Positions 52,926-63,244 are shown, counted from the stretch's first letter. The stretch is 64,000 nt of DNA from Lepidostoma basale (GCA_022606425.2 JAHDVF020000727.1:1205660-1269659); one strand, 5' to 3'. Numbers and translations: made by a program. The notes: a model not told the origin generated them from the sequence alone.

Positions 52926-53030
52926 GATGTCGTTCCCATAAAACAAAATAAAACTTCTAGAATCAGATGTATTAATTCATATGAATGATTAAATAAGCAG
53001 TTTTACGCCATTGCTAAAGAAACAATAAAA
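52926..53030. repeat. HP-B element, right part
   Basis: GATGTCGTTCCCATAAAACA, AAACTTCTAGAATCAGATG, and the terminal CTAAAGAAACAATAAA. Confidence 0.6.
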
Positions 53031-53439
53031 AAATATTTACCATATGTAACAAAGTTTTTCGAATTTGCTTAATTTAGAGAACATCAATTTTATTTTATTT
53101 ATTTTATATGTAATATAATATTTTTTATCAATTTTATTTTTCTAAACGAATAATTTTCGCAATAGAAATGGTATATGATTTCCCGTATAATTTCTCATAG
53201 CAATAAATAAATATTTGGGTTGAGATGTAAATTATATGCAAAATCAAAACGTCTGGGCCTTAATATTACCGGTATCTTATGGATACAAGTTATTGCGTTA
53301 AACAAATGTGTATATACGCACTCCATAAACGGTACATTTGAAGCTTTAAAAAAATAATGCATTTGGGTCAAGGTTAAGAAGCTTGTATTAGGAGATTAAG
53401 AATCATCAATTTTGTTGAATTGTGATATAAATATGTATT

Positions 53440-53525
53440 ATTAACAAACCATCGCGCCTTTTTAGGCGAAGAGGTTCGACTGCTAAATTCTTCTAATCTG
53501 ACATATTACATATATCTCTAGACTT
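53440..53525 (-). repeat. decayed LINE-A terminus
   Basis: AACAAACCATCGCGCC and traces of the next 60 bases. Confidence 0.4.
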
Positions 53526-53735
53526 GACAACATTAATTAAATGTGTAATACCCCTATAAGTGTGTCTATTTCACGAAATAATAATATTTATTGATTCGTT
53601 TGTGGTCATATTCATAATTATATTTGGTCGGTTGAACTTTTATTCAATTTCTATCGATATTGGGTTTCAAAAATATTAAGATATTGCATATTGGTCAACG
53701 TAAAGGTTTAACTAATGAATTCAAACTTGTTTTTA

Positions 53736-53862
53736 GTTTCTTGAACCATGTTGGAAAACTCCTTTTTAAATATTTAATATCGATGATATCGTCTTTTTTC
53801 TGTATCCTTTATTATGTTTAATGGAAATAAAGTGTTTCCTCTTGCTAGTGTATTATCAAAGG
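53736..53862. repeat. decayed HP-B element, left part
   Basis: GTTTCTTGAACCATGTTGGA, then AATGGAAATAAAGTGTTTCC and GTGTATTATCAAAGGTGTC. Confidence 0.5.
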
Positions 53863-54456
53863 TGTCATTTTATTTACCATTTCATTAATCCACATCGATT
53901 ACCTTATTCTGCTACATTAACTCGAGTATATTAACAGCTATATTATACTCGTTTGATTCTCGCTACATGTCACTCCCATATTTTATTTTATTATAAATAC
54001 ATAATTTTTCATCAATGTTAAATGCAATTGGAATTTTGAATATTTTTTACGTCATTCCTGCGTTGGCTAAGTCGATGAAAAAATTTCAAAAATTCAATGA
54101 AAGTGTATAGAACCATGTGATATAAAAATACTTATAAAACCATGTGATTGAAAATTGTAAATTTGTTTACTTCGTTGCCCTAAGCATTAGGGTGTTCACA
54201 AATTTGCCATAAATACACCTGAAAAAATCTACTTCGAATGCCACTTCGTTGAGAAGACGAATCGCCTTTAATACATGAGAGCTTTGAGCCCCATAATATA
54301 AGAAATGGCCCTTTGCCCTACTGTAGCTGTATGGCACGTATTAATTTATAATAGTTTTCTCAGTATTCTTATAAGTATATAATAACCTAATACTTTGATG
54401 TTATTGTTATCTATTTAAAAGTTTATCCTAATTATTGTAAATATTTTTTTCTTTAG

Positions 54457-54600
54457 GTCCAGGAGGGAATCCAACTTTCAGCCTTAGAATCCATCCCCGG
54501 AAACCAGCGTATCGATCTCTTCGAGATTCTGGGAAACCAGGTTCCTAGGGAAGTCATCACCAATCTCCAGGGACAGATCGACCAAGTTGGCCGCTCCTAA
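54457..54600 (+). CDS. small secreted peptide, coding exon 2
   Basis: Starts after acceptor TTTTTTTCTTTAG, phase 0, and encodes residues 48-94: VQEGIQLSALESIPGNQRID, LFEILGNQVPREVITNLQGQ, IDQVGRS, stop TAA 54598-54600. The segment is predicted to be mixed amphipathic helix and turn. There is no cysteine, no dibasic processing site and no amidation Gly at the end. With exon 1 the precursor is 94 residues and the mature peptide about 77. Codons use many C/G third positions, unlike the flanks. The conserved-looking VPxEVIxNLQxQxDQ ending may help a database search. Product family unknown to me. Confidence 0.88.
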   Translation, partial: VQEGIQLSALESIPGNQRIDLFEILGNQVPREVITNLQGQIDQVGRS

Positions 54601-55060
54601 ACAAACTGAGAACAATCATCTCGGACTAACAACATGTAAACTTTTACCAAATCACAATTGTTAGCAGACATAGATAACTAATCTAAAGCCGTTTGAATGT
54701 GGAATCAAATTCCAGTGAAAAAAATATATGAATACAGATTTAAGAAGTATACAGCAAACAGTTTTATGTTGACTTTATGAACTAGTTTTTGAGATGATTC
54801 ATTGTCATGTTGTATTCTTTGATGATGTAGGAAGCGTAGTATTATTTTTTTACAATATTTTTAAGTTTTCTTCCTGAGTCACATTTAGTTACTAAGGAAA
54901 ATTATCTTGATGACGCGTGTCCAATATTTCGTGATATAATCTTCCGACAGAAAGTGCCAACAAGACACGTGCTATATATATTTCTTTATTTTTTGTAAAT
55001 AGTATTTCTTCTTCGCCCTCTGTGCTACAAGCAGGAATAAACTTTTTTATACAAAAAAAA
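54601..55060 (+). other. 3' UTR of the peptide gene
   Basis: AT-rich, repeat-free. The poly(A) signal AATAAA is at 55036-55041, with an A-run soon after. Confidence 0.6.
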
Positions 55061-55689
55061 CATATTTTATTTCTTAATTTTATTAATAAATACACCATGT
55101 TTAAATTAATACACAATAATCCATCAAAAAAACATATCTGTATAAAAATCATAATTTTTAATATGGTTATTAAGTATGTAGAAATTTCAATTGTATATTA
55201 TTTGATTTGTTTACATTATCTTTACCCTATTTAAATATTATAAAAACAAGAAAAATCTTGTATTTTTCGAATATTTAGTTTTTAATAAATTTTCATGGAG
55301 GAAGTCCATTTGAAACTAGTAATGTTTAATAATATATTTGATATCACTGTTTTTGTCTGTTTTGTCAGATTCAAACACAAACTTTAATTTAAAATTCTTA
55401 AAAGATTAAATGAATCTCATAATATTTTACTGTACATTCCGGTTTATTTTTAGATAGTTTGTATTTTGATTAAATTCATTCTATTGATAAAAGAAAAATT
55501 GACTAATTAGGTAGTTTTTAAATCAAAACTAAATAAAAAGTTTTTACGTCTATTTTTAAAGTGACACTTGCCAAAAATGAGTTGTTCACTTAAGTAATAC
55601 TTGTACGATTAATAATAACTATTAATAATAATACAAGTAATCGTAAAAATTCAATGATTTACTAATAGTACAAGTGTCTTTAAAGTAAC
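55061..55689. other. AT-rich intergenic sequence
   Basis: A small palindrome, TACTTGTACGATTA(A)TAATAA with its complement, lies at 55598-55640. Otherwise nothing recognised. Confidence 0.4.
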
Positions 55690-55935
55690 TTCTTCTTATT
55701 CTTCTTCCTCAGCCTATTCCCGTCCACTCCTCGACAAAAGCCTCCTCCATTCGCTTCCATGTCACTTTGTCCTGTGCAGACATCCAGATTATTCCGACGT
55801 GTCTGTTCAGGTCATCCTTTCACCGTAGTTGCGGTCGCCCTGCACTTCTCTTTGCCGTTCACGGTCTCCAATTCAGAAGTCTTCTTGTCCACTTTTCACC
55901 AGAGCATCTGGCTACTTGCCATTTTAGAGTCGCCT
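55690..55935 (-). pseudogene. non-LTR retrotransposon tail, fourth lineage, minus
   Basis: The minus strand reads VKRWTRRLLNWRP-like, GRPQLR, SAQDKVTWKRMEEAF and EEWTGIG. Matches 18045-18230 closely. Confidence 0.7.
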
Positions 55936-57083
55936 TAAAGTAACACTATAATAGTCATAAACGAGATTTTATTTTTTTATCGTTTTAGAAAGACTACTGT
56001 CACCGTACATTAAAAATACTCAATAAATCAGATTTAATACGTATTTTATATCAATGCTCAAGAAATGTTAAAGAGAAATTTGTACTTTGATTGCTCATCA
56101 TATAATATATTTAAAAAGAACTGACTGATTGTACCTTGTTGTTACGTACGTTTGTACAATCTAAATACAATCAGACATATAAATTGTGACAGAGTACCAA
56201 ACAAACGATTTGAATTCACCTCTCGTCTCGCCGTAATCATGGGTGACTGCGGTCTAGGTGAAAGTGGTTTCCCACCAGTTCGGGCATCGAACCGCGCTTC
56301 TTCAGAACCAACCGGTTGATTGCAAAACTATCCCCTGGTTAAAATGTGAACACACCGCGAGTCAGAGCCATCTGTAATAATCTCCGTCTTGATCTTTGAA
56401 CAGCTTCATCAAAAGGTAAAATGTTTTTTTTTAACGAACACACAGATTTTTTTTTAAACCCGATTGGGTTATATGGATACATTTTTAGATCCTACTATTA
56501 ATTATGTAATGTTTAATATATATTTTATATTGAGTTGTAGTGAGACTCCTTGTGTCTTTTGGTAGTTAATTGTAAAGTTTCAGTCCATTGTTCAATATCC
56601 TTGATTGTACTGCCTTAGTTCGTGCATTCGGTAAGTGATATCTGTCACAGTTCCTGGTCCAGTGTTGTGTATGTCTGAATTTTTAGTTAATTTGTAGCTG
56701 CTGTCTGTTGTCTCTTCCATGGTCACTCTGTTTTCCAATTTTGACATAATTTTTCTTGATATATTATATATTTAAAAAAACAAATGTGAAAGTAAAAATT
56801 ACTTTACATTTAAAATTTTAATTAGATGATTTGGAGTTGCAATATGGGAAATAATAGCAATGAATAGTGGAAACAATTTTTGGAGGAGGCCAAAGCACAT
56901 AGTGGGCGATCGCGATAGAGATGATGATTTTAATTAAATTAATTAATAAATTTAATTATATTTAATTATATTAAATAACATTTATAAATAAATTTCATTA
57001 ACTGTTGGCAAAAATTTCATGTAGATAATTTTTGTCTAAACAAGATATGGGTAAAGTGGGTGAATTTTAATCCAGTTGTGAAT
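55936..57083. other. intergenic sequence with a possible tRNA-like head
   Basis: At 56220-56345 the minus strand has GCGGTTCGATGCCCG, a possible B-box, but no convincing A-box. The rest is AT-rich and unassigned. Confidence 0.3.
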
Positions 57084-57096
57084 GAAACTAATATAT

Positions 57097-57351
57097 TATA
57101 AACTGTTAAATTAAATAACTTTGTTTTTGTATCACAATTGTATTTTATTTTACGCGACAGCTGTTTCATCAACCTACGTTGACATCATCAGATGTTACAA
57201 TAATATAATTATTGTAACACCTAATGATGTCAACATAGGTTGATGAAACAGCTGTCGCGTAAAATAAAATACAGTTGTGATACAAAAACAAAGTTATTTA
57301 ATTTAACAGTTTAAAATGTCAAGGTATCATAGTGTTTCGGCCAAAACAATG
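57097..57351. repeat. palindromic element, family HP-C, complete copy with target duplication
   Basis: GAAACTAATATAT stands at 57084-57096 and 57352-57364, a 13-base target duplication. Arms start AAACTGTTAAATTAAATAAC and TTTGTATCACAATTGTATTT and are almost perfectly mirrored; right border GTGTTTCGGCCAAAACAATG. This defines the element as a mobile unit of about 255 bases. Confidence 0.85.
57156..57191 (-). ncRNA. hammerhead-like motif (HP-C, complete copy), intact boxes
   Basis: Minus-strand order: CTGATGA (57185-57191), extra T, stem GTCAAC/GTTGAT with loop GTAG, GAAAC (57163-57167), AGCT, GTC (57156-57158). The mirrored plus-strand copy reads CTAATGA (G5 to A) and is probably dead. Confidence 0.55.
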
Positions 57352-57364
57352 GAAACTAATATAT

Positions 57365-57777
57365 GTTAATCGTTGACTTATATTGTAGGTTAAATATTAT
57401 CACTTTTATAATATAATAAATTATTCTTAGACGAACGTTGAATACTTTTTCAACTTAAAGTTGAACGTAGTTGAAAAGATGAAGTGTTAAGTGTTAGAAA
57501 TAGTTTTTATAATGCTCTGAAATTCCACATACGTCTTTCCAAATGTGTATTTTTTTCAATGTATAAAAATAAACAAAATTATCATCTAAAATAAGTATTA
57601 ACCCTTATTGTAATAAATGATATTATAAAAAAAATTACGTTAAAATCTAAATACAAGTACGTGATCGTGAAATATATGGTATATTTTTCAATTTCTTCTC
57701 ATCATATGGTATGATTTGATTAAGTATAATAATTTGAATTTTAACCAATATTTTTACATAATTAATAAGAACGTAAT
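57365..57777. other. AT-rich intergenic sequence
   Basis: Nothing recognised. Confidence 0.4.
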
Positions 57778-57896
57778 ATATTTTTATGGGAATGACATGT
57801 CCTAAGGCATTTTCAAATGCACTCATTAATGAAACTTCTAGAAAACTTAATATGGATTTTTACGTCATTATTCAAGAAACGTATATAATTTTTCAC
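57778..57896. repeat. short HP-B remnant
   Basis: TTTTTATGGGAATGACATGT joined to CCTAAGGCATTTTCAAATG and GAAACTTCTAGAAAACT. Most of the hairpin is deleted. Confidence 0.6.
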
Positions 57897-58347
57897 ATGA
57901 TTTATAAATCTAAACGGCATAAATCGCTCAAAATACATATTCAATTCATTCATACGTGTGTGTAAAAACACATTTACAAATTGAACCAACACGTGATTAA
58001 CATGTCAAAACTGTCATTTCCTAAATGGAGACACTTATTCTACTTTTGGATTGACAATAGTGAGGTGACTGACGCCATTCAGGTGTTGCGTATAATGATG
58101 ATACGTCTAACTTCATGCTATTACCGTAGTTACGTGATGTTACGAGATGAACTTATATGGAATTCTATTCAAATGAGCGATGAGGTTTTTAATTATTCGT
58201 TATATAAACAAATTGCGGCTGTATATATTCAGTGTGTTGGTATAATAAACATACCTAATATAACACAAGTGTATAACAAATAATAATAAATACAAAGTGC
58301 TGCAACTATTTACGATAAATCATACAATAAATCTTTGTAAACACTCG
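57897..58347. other. intergenic; open frame of 100 codons, doubtful
   Basis: A plus frame at 57981-58283 reads NMSKLSFPKWRHLFYFW and so on. I recognise no domain and there is no splice support, so I do not call a gene. Confidence 0.25.
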
Positions 58348-58795
58348 CAACACGCAAAAGAAGGATGAAAGCAGGATAAACGCCATAGAAATGAGATCAC
58401 GAAAACGTTGTATGATAGAATAGCAAACGATGAAATTAGAAAGAAATGTAAGGCAGATGACAGCATCATGGATAAAATTAAAAAAGGATCCCTGAGATGG
58501 TTTGGACATATGGAACGAATGGATGAGAGTACAATGGTTAAAAATATGTAAAAAAGCAACGTGAGTGGAAAAAGAAGCCGAGGACAACCGAGGAAAACAT
58601 GGCATGACCAAATTAATCGATTACTAAAAGGCGGCCACATTCGAAGTCGGAATAATCGACGTGCGTGCATTGTATGATGTATGAATGTAGAGGAAACCCT
58701 AGAGGTATACCAGGACAGAGCTTTGTGGTGATCCATCCTCTCTGCCTACTCCTCCGGAGAAATGGTGTGATGGTTAGTTAGTTAGTTAGTTAGAT
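58348..58795 (+). repeat. LINE-A 3' end, divergent plus copy with (TTAG)n
   Basis: In broken frames: KKDESRINAIEMRS, RIANDEIRKKCKADDSIMD, GSLRWFGHMERMDESTMVK, RGQPRKTWHDQINRLLKGGH. Tail (TTAG)n at 58772-58792. Confidence 0.8.
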
Positions 58796-59195
58796 TCGAT
58801 TTAATGAAAACCACTTTATTTATTAATAAGCTATCCGGTTTCGTTCAAAAGCAATGTATTGCTATGAAGCATGTAATTACATTTAAAATAAAATAGATAC
58901 ATAATAAATAATACAGGGCGAAATTTTAAAATCACAAATCAGCTATTTTTCGATTATTTTGTAAAATAAACGGCGTCTAATAAATCATCTTAATTAAACA
59001 ACAACAACAAACCATAACACCATTTCCATAGAAAAGTATGCAAAGATAATGGACCACTACACTACTCTATCCGGTGGACCGGGGCAGTGCCATCTTGACA
59101 TTATATCAAGCCGCAATGATCCTCTATATTGTCTATGGTTTGACTTGGGTTGAGGCCATGCACTTCTTTGAGTCTCCTAGGAATTCGTACCGGCC
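58796..59195. other. intergenic with a LINE-A scrap
   Basis: 59000-59082 is a minus-strand LINE-A terminus (AACAACAACAACAAACCATA). The rest is unassigned. Confidence 0.4.
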
Positions 59196-59514
59196 GCTCT
59201 CGTTTATCAAGTGTATTTCGATAAATTTTTGGGTTTTCTTACATTATTTCCGGTAAAATCTTTACGAGAATTCATAAAAGGTGTGAATATATATGTATTT
59301 GATAAGTCTGTGTTATAAATTTAAGTTACAGTTGATATATTTCCTGTTTTCAGTATCACGTATCACGTGTGATTTGAAATTTCGAAGTGAGTGCTTTTTG
59401 TGTTATTAAATTTAAACAGATGTGTTTTTGTGATAAAACCATTATTTAATTAAATCAACGTGTACTTAGGAAATTGAAAATAGCTTTGTTTAATCCACTA
59501 ATTATTAAAAACAC

Positions 59515-59545
59515 GACATGTTTCGGAGCATACCTCCATCTTCAC
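59515..59545 (-). ncRNA. hammerhead-like motif in tandem unit 1
   Basis: Minus-strand order: GTGAAGA (59539-59545), T, stem GGAG/CTCC (extendable) with loop around GTAT, GAAAC (59520-59524), AT, GTC (59515-59517). C3 is G here, which should abolish the C3-G8 pair. Confidence 0.4.
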
Positions 59546-59884
59546 TCTAACCTCCATAACATGAGCTCTCGTTTATCAAGTGTATTTCGATAAATTTTTG
59601 GGTTTTCTTACATTATTTCCGGTAAAATCTTTACGAGAATTCATAAAAGGTGTGAATATATATGTATTTGATAAGTCTGTGTTATAAATTTAAGTTACAG
59701 TTGATATATTTCCTGTTTTCAGTATCACGTATCACGTGTGATTTGAAATTTCGAAGTGAGTGCTTTTTGTGTTATTAAATTTAAACAGATGTGTTTTTGT
59801 GATAAAACCATTATTTAATTAAATCAACGTGTACTTAGGAAATTGAAAATAGCTTTGTTTAATCCACTAATTATTAAAAAACAC

Positions 59885-59915
59885 GACATGTTTCGGAGCA
59901 TACCTCCATCTTCAC
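59885..59915 (-). ncRNA. hammerhead-like motif in tandem unit 2
   Basis: Identical to the motif in unit 1, 370 bases further on. Confidence 0.4.
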
Positions 59916-60236
59916 TCTAACCTCCATAACATGAGCTCTCGTTTATCAAGTGTATTTCGATAAATTTATGGGTTTTCTTACATTATTTCTGGTAAAATCT
60001 TTATGAGAATTCATAAAAGGTGTGAATATATATGTATTTGATATGTCTGTGTTATAAATTTAAGTTTCAGTTGATATATTTCCTGTTTTCAGTATCGCGT
60101 GTGATTTGACATTTAGAAGCGAGTGCTTTTTGTGTTATTAAATTTAAACAGATATGTTTTTGTGATAAAACCATTATTTAATTAAATCAACGTGTACTTA
60201 GTGGATTAAACAAAGTTATTTTCAATTTCCTAAGTA

Positions 60237-60490
60237 TATAACTATGGAATTCCACAAAGTTAATGCCTTAGCGTTCAATAAGTTAAATCAATGTGTGTTA
60301 TCAAAAACAAAATATTGTGTATTGAGATGTAATTCAAGCAAAATATTTCAATTTCAATTGAATAACCTCAAGTTTGCCATTTGCAGTTGTTCTTTCAATA
60401 TAGATTAGTGATGTTGGATATTAAAAGTATAAATAATATATTTTTATTTAAATAAGTTACATGTTATCGTTTCGAATGTTATCATTTTAG
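60237..60490. other. sequence between the tandem array and the P-element remnant
   Basis: Contains TGGAATTCCACA and AATGCCTTAGCGTTC, resembling the HP-A border (GGAATTCCACAGTGTGAACG), so the array may be related to HP-A. It ends with TTATCATTTTAG just before the ATG. Confidence 0.4.
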
Positions 60491-60707
60491 ATGCCTAGAA
60501 AATGCTGTGTTCCCGGCTGCAAATCCAACTATGCAAATCAAGGGGAATATGTCTCCGGATTCAAATTCCCCCTCGATGCCGAAATGTCCAAAAAGTGGGT
60601 GTCCTGCATTCCTCGAAAAAATTTAGTGGTCAAACGACATATGATTGTATGTTCGAAACATTTTCATACCAGTGACATCCTTACAGAGGACAAGTTTTCT
60701 TTTGGAG
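60491..60707 (+). pseudogene. P-element/THAP9-type transposase, THAP exon
   Basis: The ATG at 60491 opens MPRKCCVPGCKSNYANQGEY, then VSGFKFPLDAEMSKKWVSC, VVKRHMIVCSKHF and DILTEDKFSFG. This is a THAP zinc finger, a C2CH DNA-binding domain: C6/C10 pair with the C...H of VCSKHF. The exon ends at donor G|GTATAT (60708). The next exon supplies the closing AVPSIF motif (AVPTIF in the family). This first exon is intact, but downstream exons are broken. The domain binds the transposon ends in P elements. Confidence 0.82.
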
Positions 60708-60927
60708 GTATATATTTTCTTCTTCCTTCTGTAATTAAAAGTAGTTTAAATATACAGTGATGAAATTGTGATGAAATAAAGTGAAATTATAGCTGTACTC
60801 GTATATTAATTTGAACATACATTTGAAAAAATACCGTCATAACTATATGAATTCGAATGTGCTTCAGATTTGCTATAGTTAATTTAGTAGGCACAATATG
60901 TAATGTTTTTATTTATTCGGTTTTCAG

Positions 60928-62165
60928 ACCAAGTACACATCTTGCCAAAGAAAAGAACGCGCCTTCGAAATGGAGCAGTTCCATCGATTTTCCCAAACTT
61001 GCCTTCGTATCTTTCCAAGCCAGAGACTACTTCACGACAAGATCCTTCCCAAAGACGAGCTGTGATTTTGAGGCTTCTGACGAAGCAAACACCAATTGGC
61101 TCGTATCGGACCAAATTTCGAGGATGGAGGATATATTGAACCAACCGCTGAAGTTCAATATCAGGAATTGGGGATCAAAAATATTTGATGATCATATTAT
61201 TTTATACAAATTAAATTTCAATCGTAAAGCTTCAATTTCACATTCCATTACAATAACTGATCAATTTGATATTAAAATATTTTATAATAATAATGAGTTA
61301 GATATAAAGAAATTTCTGTGGGTTTTGGGGAAAGACTTAAAATGTGATCGGTTTTCAAAACTTGAGAATTTGTTAAGTTCACAAGACAATACAATCATAG
61401 ATTCACTAACAGCCACTGAAATAGTTAATGATGTAACAACAAAATTACAACAATTATATTCTGGTACTGAAGACAAAATTTTTTTACAGTTCATTGAACA
61501 ACAATTAAGTTTATGGGTTAGCTCAAAGAATAAATATTCAACAGAATTATTGATATTTAGTAGCTCAATGTTTTTTATGTATCCTGCCGCATATCGTTTT
61601 TTACGGGATTCTGGTTTGTTAGTGCTACCTCACCCAAATTACATCAAAACATTTAATGTAGGTTCTAATTGCACTGGGATAATACATAAGAAATATCTCG
61701 AAGAAACAATTAAAAGATTACCAGTTAATGAAAGGTTAGTGAATCTCTTATTAGATGAAATATATGTGAAACCAGAAGTTAATTATAAAGGTGGGAAACT
61801 CCAAGGGTTTTCTATGAATAAAAATTTAGAATTAGCCACCACGGTGCAAACCTTTATGGTTACATCAGTATTTTCTGGTAAAACTGATGTTGTTGGTATT
61901 TTTCCTGTAAAAATTTAGATAGTCATTATTTATTGGAAATCGTCACAAAGGTTTTGGGGGTACTCAGTAATGTGGGTTATGAAATTTTAAGTGTTATTAG
62001 TGATAATAATCAGGTGAACAGAAATTTGTTTAAAAGGATGTGTGGCGGTGTGATGAAATCAAGTATTCCCTCACCGTTTGATTCAAATAAATTTTTTTTT
62101 TTTGTTTGACACTGTTCACATTTTCTGTTGCAGACACTGGAACACAGCTTTTTTTCTTTTTTAAT
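60928..62165 (+). pseudogene. P-element/THAP9-type transposase, catalytic exon, broken
   Basis: Starts after acceptor GGTTTTCAG; G+AC joins to the THAP exon (Asp). It reads QVHILPKKRTRLRNGAVPSI, FPNLPSYLSKPE. Near 61075 the frame must shift by one base to continue as NTNWLVSDQISRMEDI and on to LLDEIYVKPEVNYKGGKLQG, which holds the first catalytic Asp (61754-61756). After KI-stop at 61916, a second one-base shift restores LDSHYLLEIVTKVLGVLSNV and ISDNNQVNRNLFKRMCGG with the second catalytic Asp. A third shift in a T-run gives FDTVHIFCCRHWNT, where the copy is cut by a LINE-A fragment at about 62168. The final catalytic Glu and C-terminus are absent. Shifts sit largely in homopolymers, so sequencing error should be excluded. 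Confidence 0.82.
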
Positions 62166-62167
62166 AC

Positions 62168-62645
62168 TCGGCCGTTCACAATGGAGTTCTGGTCCCAACC
62201 CTAATGTATGGAAGCGAAGCATGGAACTGATGAGGTCCCTAAGACGTATGTGTGGTAGAACGATAAACGACAGAATCTCAAATGCTGATATAAGAAAGGA
62301 ATGTAGAGCGGAAGAAGGTATTATGAACAAAATTATGAAAGGATCGCTGCGTTGATTCAGACATATGGAACGTAAGGATGGAGAAAGAATGGTTAAGAAA
62401 GTATACGTAAATGATGTAAATGGGGTACGAAGTCGAGGCAGACCGAGGAAAACATGGCATGACCAAATTAATCAAATTTTAAAGGTTGGTCATGATAGAG
62501 GTTGGAGGAATCAACGTACGTGTATGACTCGTTGTATGAATGTGGAGGAAGCTAGAGAGGTTTGCCAGGATAGAGTAGTGTGGTGGTCCATTCGCTGCCT
62601 ACCCCTGCGGAGAAACGGCGTGATGGTTTGTTTGTGTTTATTTGT
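62168..62645 (+). repeat. LINE-A 3' end, TTTG subtype, well kept
   Basis: VHNGVLVPTLMYGSEAWN, an internal deletion, then MRSLRRMCGRTINDRISNAD, IRKECRAEEGIMNKIMKGS, a stop, and VNGVRSRGRPRKTWHDQINQ, CMNVEEAREVCQDRVVWWS. Tail (GTTT)n at about 62625-62645. It truncates the P-element remnant. Confidence 0.85.
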
Positions 62646-62824
62646 TCAGTCTGTCGGTTTTCTTTGCCGATTCCCTCTGACAGTACTAATAGAATCGGTG
62701 GATCATAAAAACTCAATAAAATATATATTGAATACAAAAACATGTTTTCAATCACCACCCTATTCCTTCATTACACTCACAATTTAATAAAGCTTCCATA
62801 TGATATCATAACCAGCGATATTCA

Positions 62825-63235
62825 TGTTCTTCTTCATCTTCTTATTCTTCTAATTGTAGATCTTGTGATCTGTTTATGCAGGATATCAACTTTCTTCCTG
62901 TGATGAAGACGACCAGCCTTCTCTCCATCTCTTTGGTGGTCGTTCTGGTGGTCGTTCTGGTGGTCGACGGCCCTCTGGAGTCTCGTGTATCACGATATTA
63001 GGAATTCTTGCTGAATTCATTCTCTCAATGTGGTCCCTCCAGAATCATCTTCTCTACCTATTCCATCTGACTATGTCTTCAATTTTGCAGGATTTGCGAA
63101 TTTCTTCATTGGTTATTGTATCTCTAAGAGTTCTCCCCACAATAAGTCGCAATATTCTCAATTCTGCTTCTCTTAAGAGATGTTCTGACAGTGTCTGCTC
63201 TTGCTTCGATTTCGTTAGAATTATTCATGTTTGAG
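62825..63235 (-). pseudogene. non-LTR retrotransposon tail, minus (1340-1695 lineage)
   Basis: The minus strand reads RKSCKIEDIVRWNR, HIERMNSARIPNIVIHETPE and RPPKRWREGWSSSSQEE. The segment CTGGTGGTCGTT is repeated in tandem at about 62937-62966, adding RPPE repeats to the tail. Confidence 0.7.
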
Positions 63236-63244
63236 AGCTAGAAA

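Larger units (their letters stand above)
50228..54456 (+). other. intron between the two coding exons of the peptide gene
   Basis: 4.2 kb. Holds a LINE-A copy (50438), hammerhead-like HP-F copy 2 (51107), a non-LTR tail (51330), SINE S2 (52104), HP-B remnants (52926, 53736) and a LINE-A scrap (53440). The rest is AT-rich and unassigned. Confidence 0.85.
59196..60190. repeat. three tandem copies of a 370-bp repeat
   Basis: GCTCTCGTTTATCAAGTG begins units at 59196, 59565 and 59935 (periods 369 and 370). Units 1 and 2 differ by very few bases. Unit 3 is more diverged and ends early. After GTGTACTTAG it is followed by TGGATTAAACAAAGTTATTT, the reverse complement of the next segment of units 1 and 2, so the array ends in an inverted piece (to about 60236). 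Units 1 and 2 each hold a hammerhead-like motif on the minus strand. Tandem units with hammerhead motifs are the form of retrozymes and Penelope-type terminal repeats. Confidence 0.9.

Noticed and set aside
57981..58283. 100-codon plus open frame as a gene
   Set aside because: Composition is like the AT-rich background and no domain, promoter or poly(A) support is seen.
59196..60190. CRISPR-like array
   Set aside because: The repeated unit is 370 bp, head to tail, with no spacer/repeat alternation, in an insect genome.
60857..61080. Start of the 353-codon frame at 60857 as the true N-terminus of the transposase
   Set aside because: The frame after the acceptor that continues the THAP domain (GAVPSIFPNLPSYLS) is a different one; the 60857 frame becomes correct only after about 61075.
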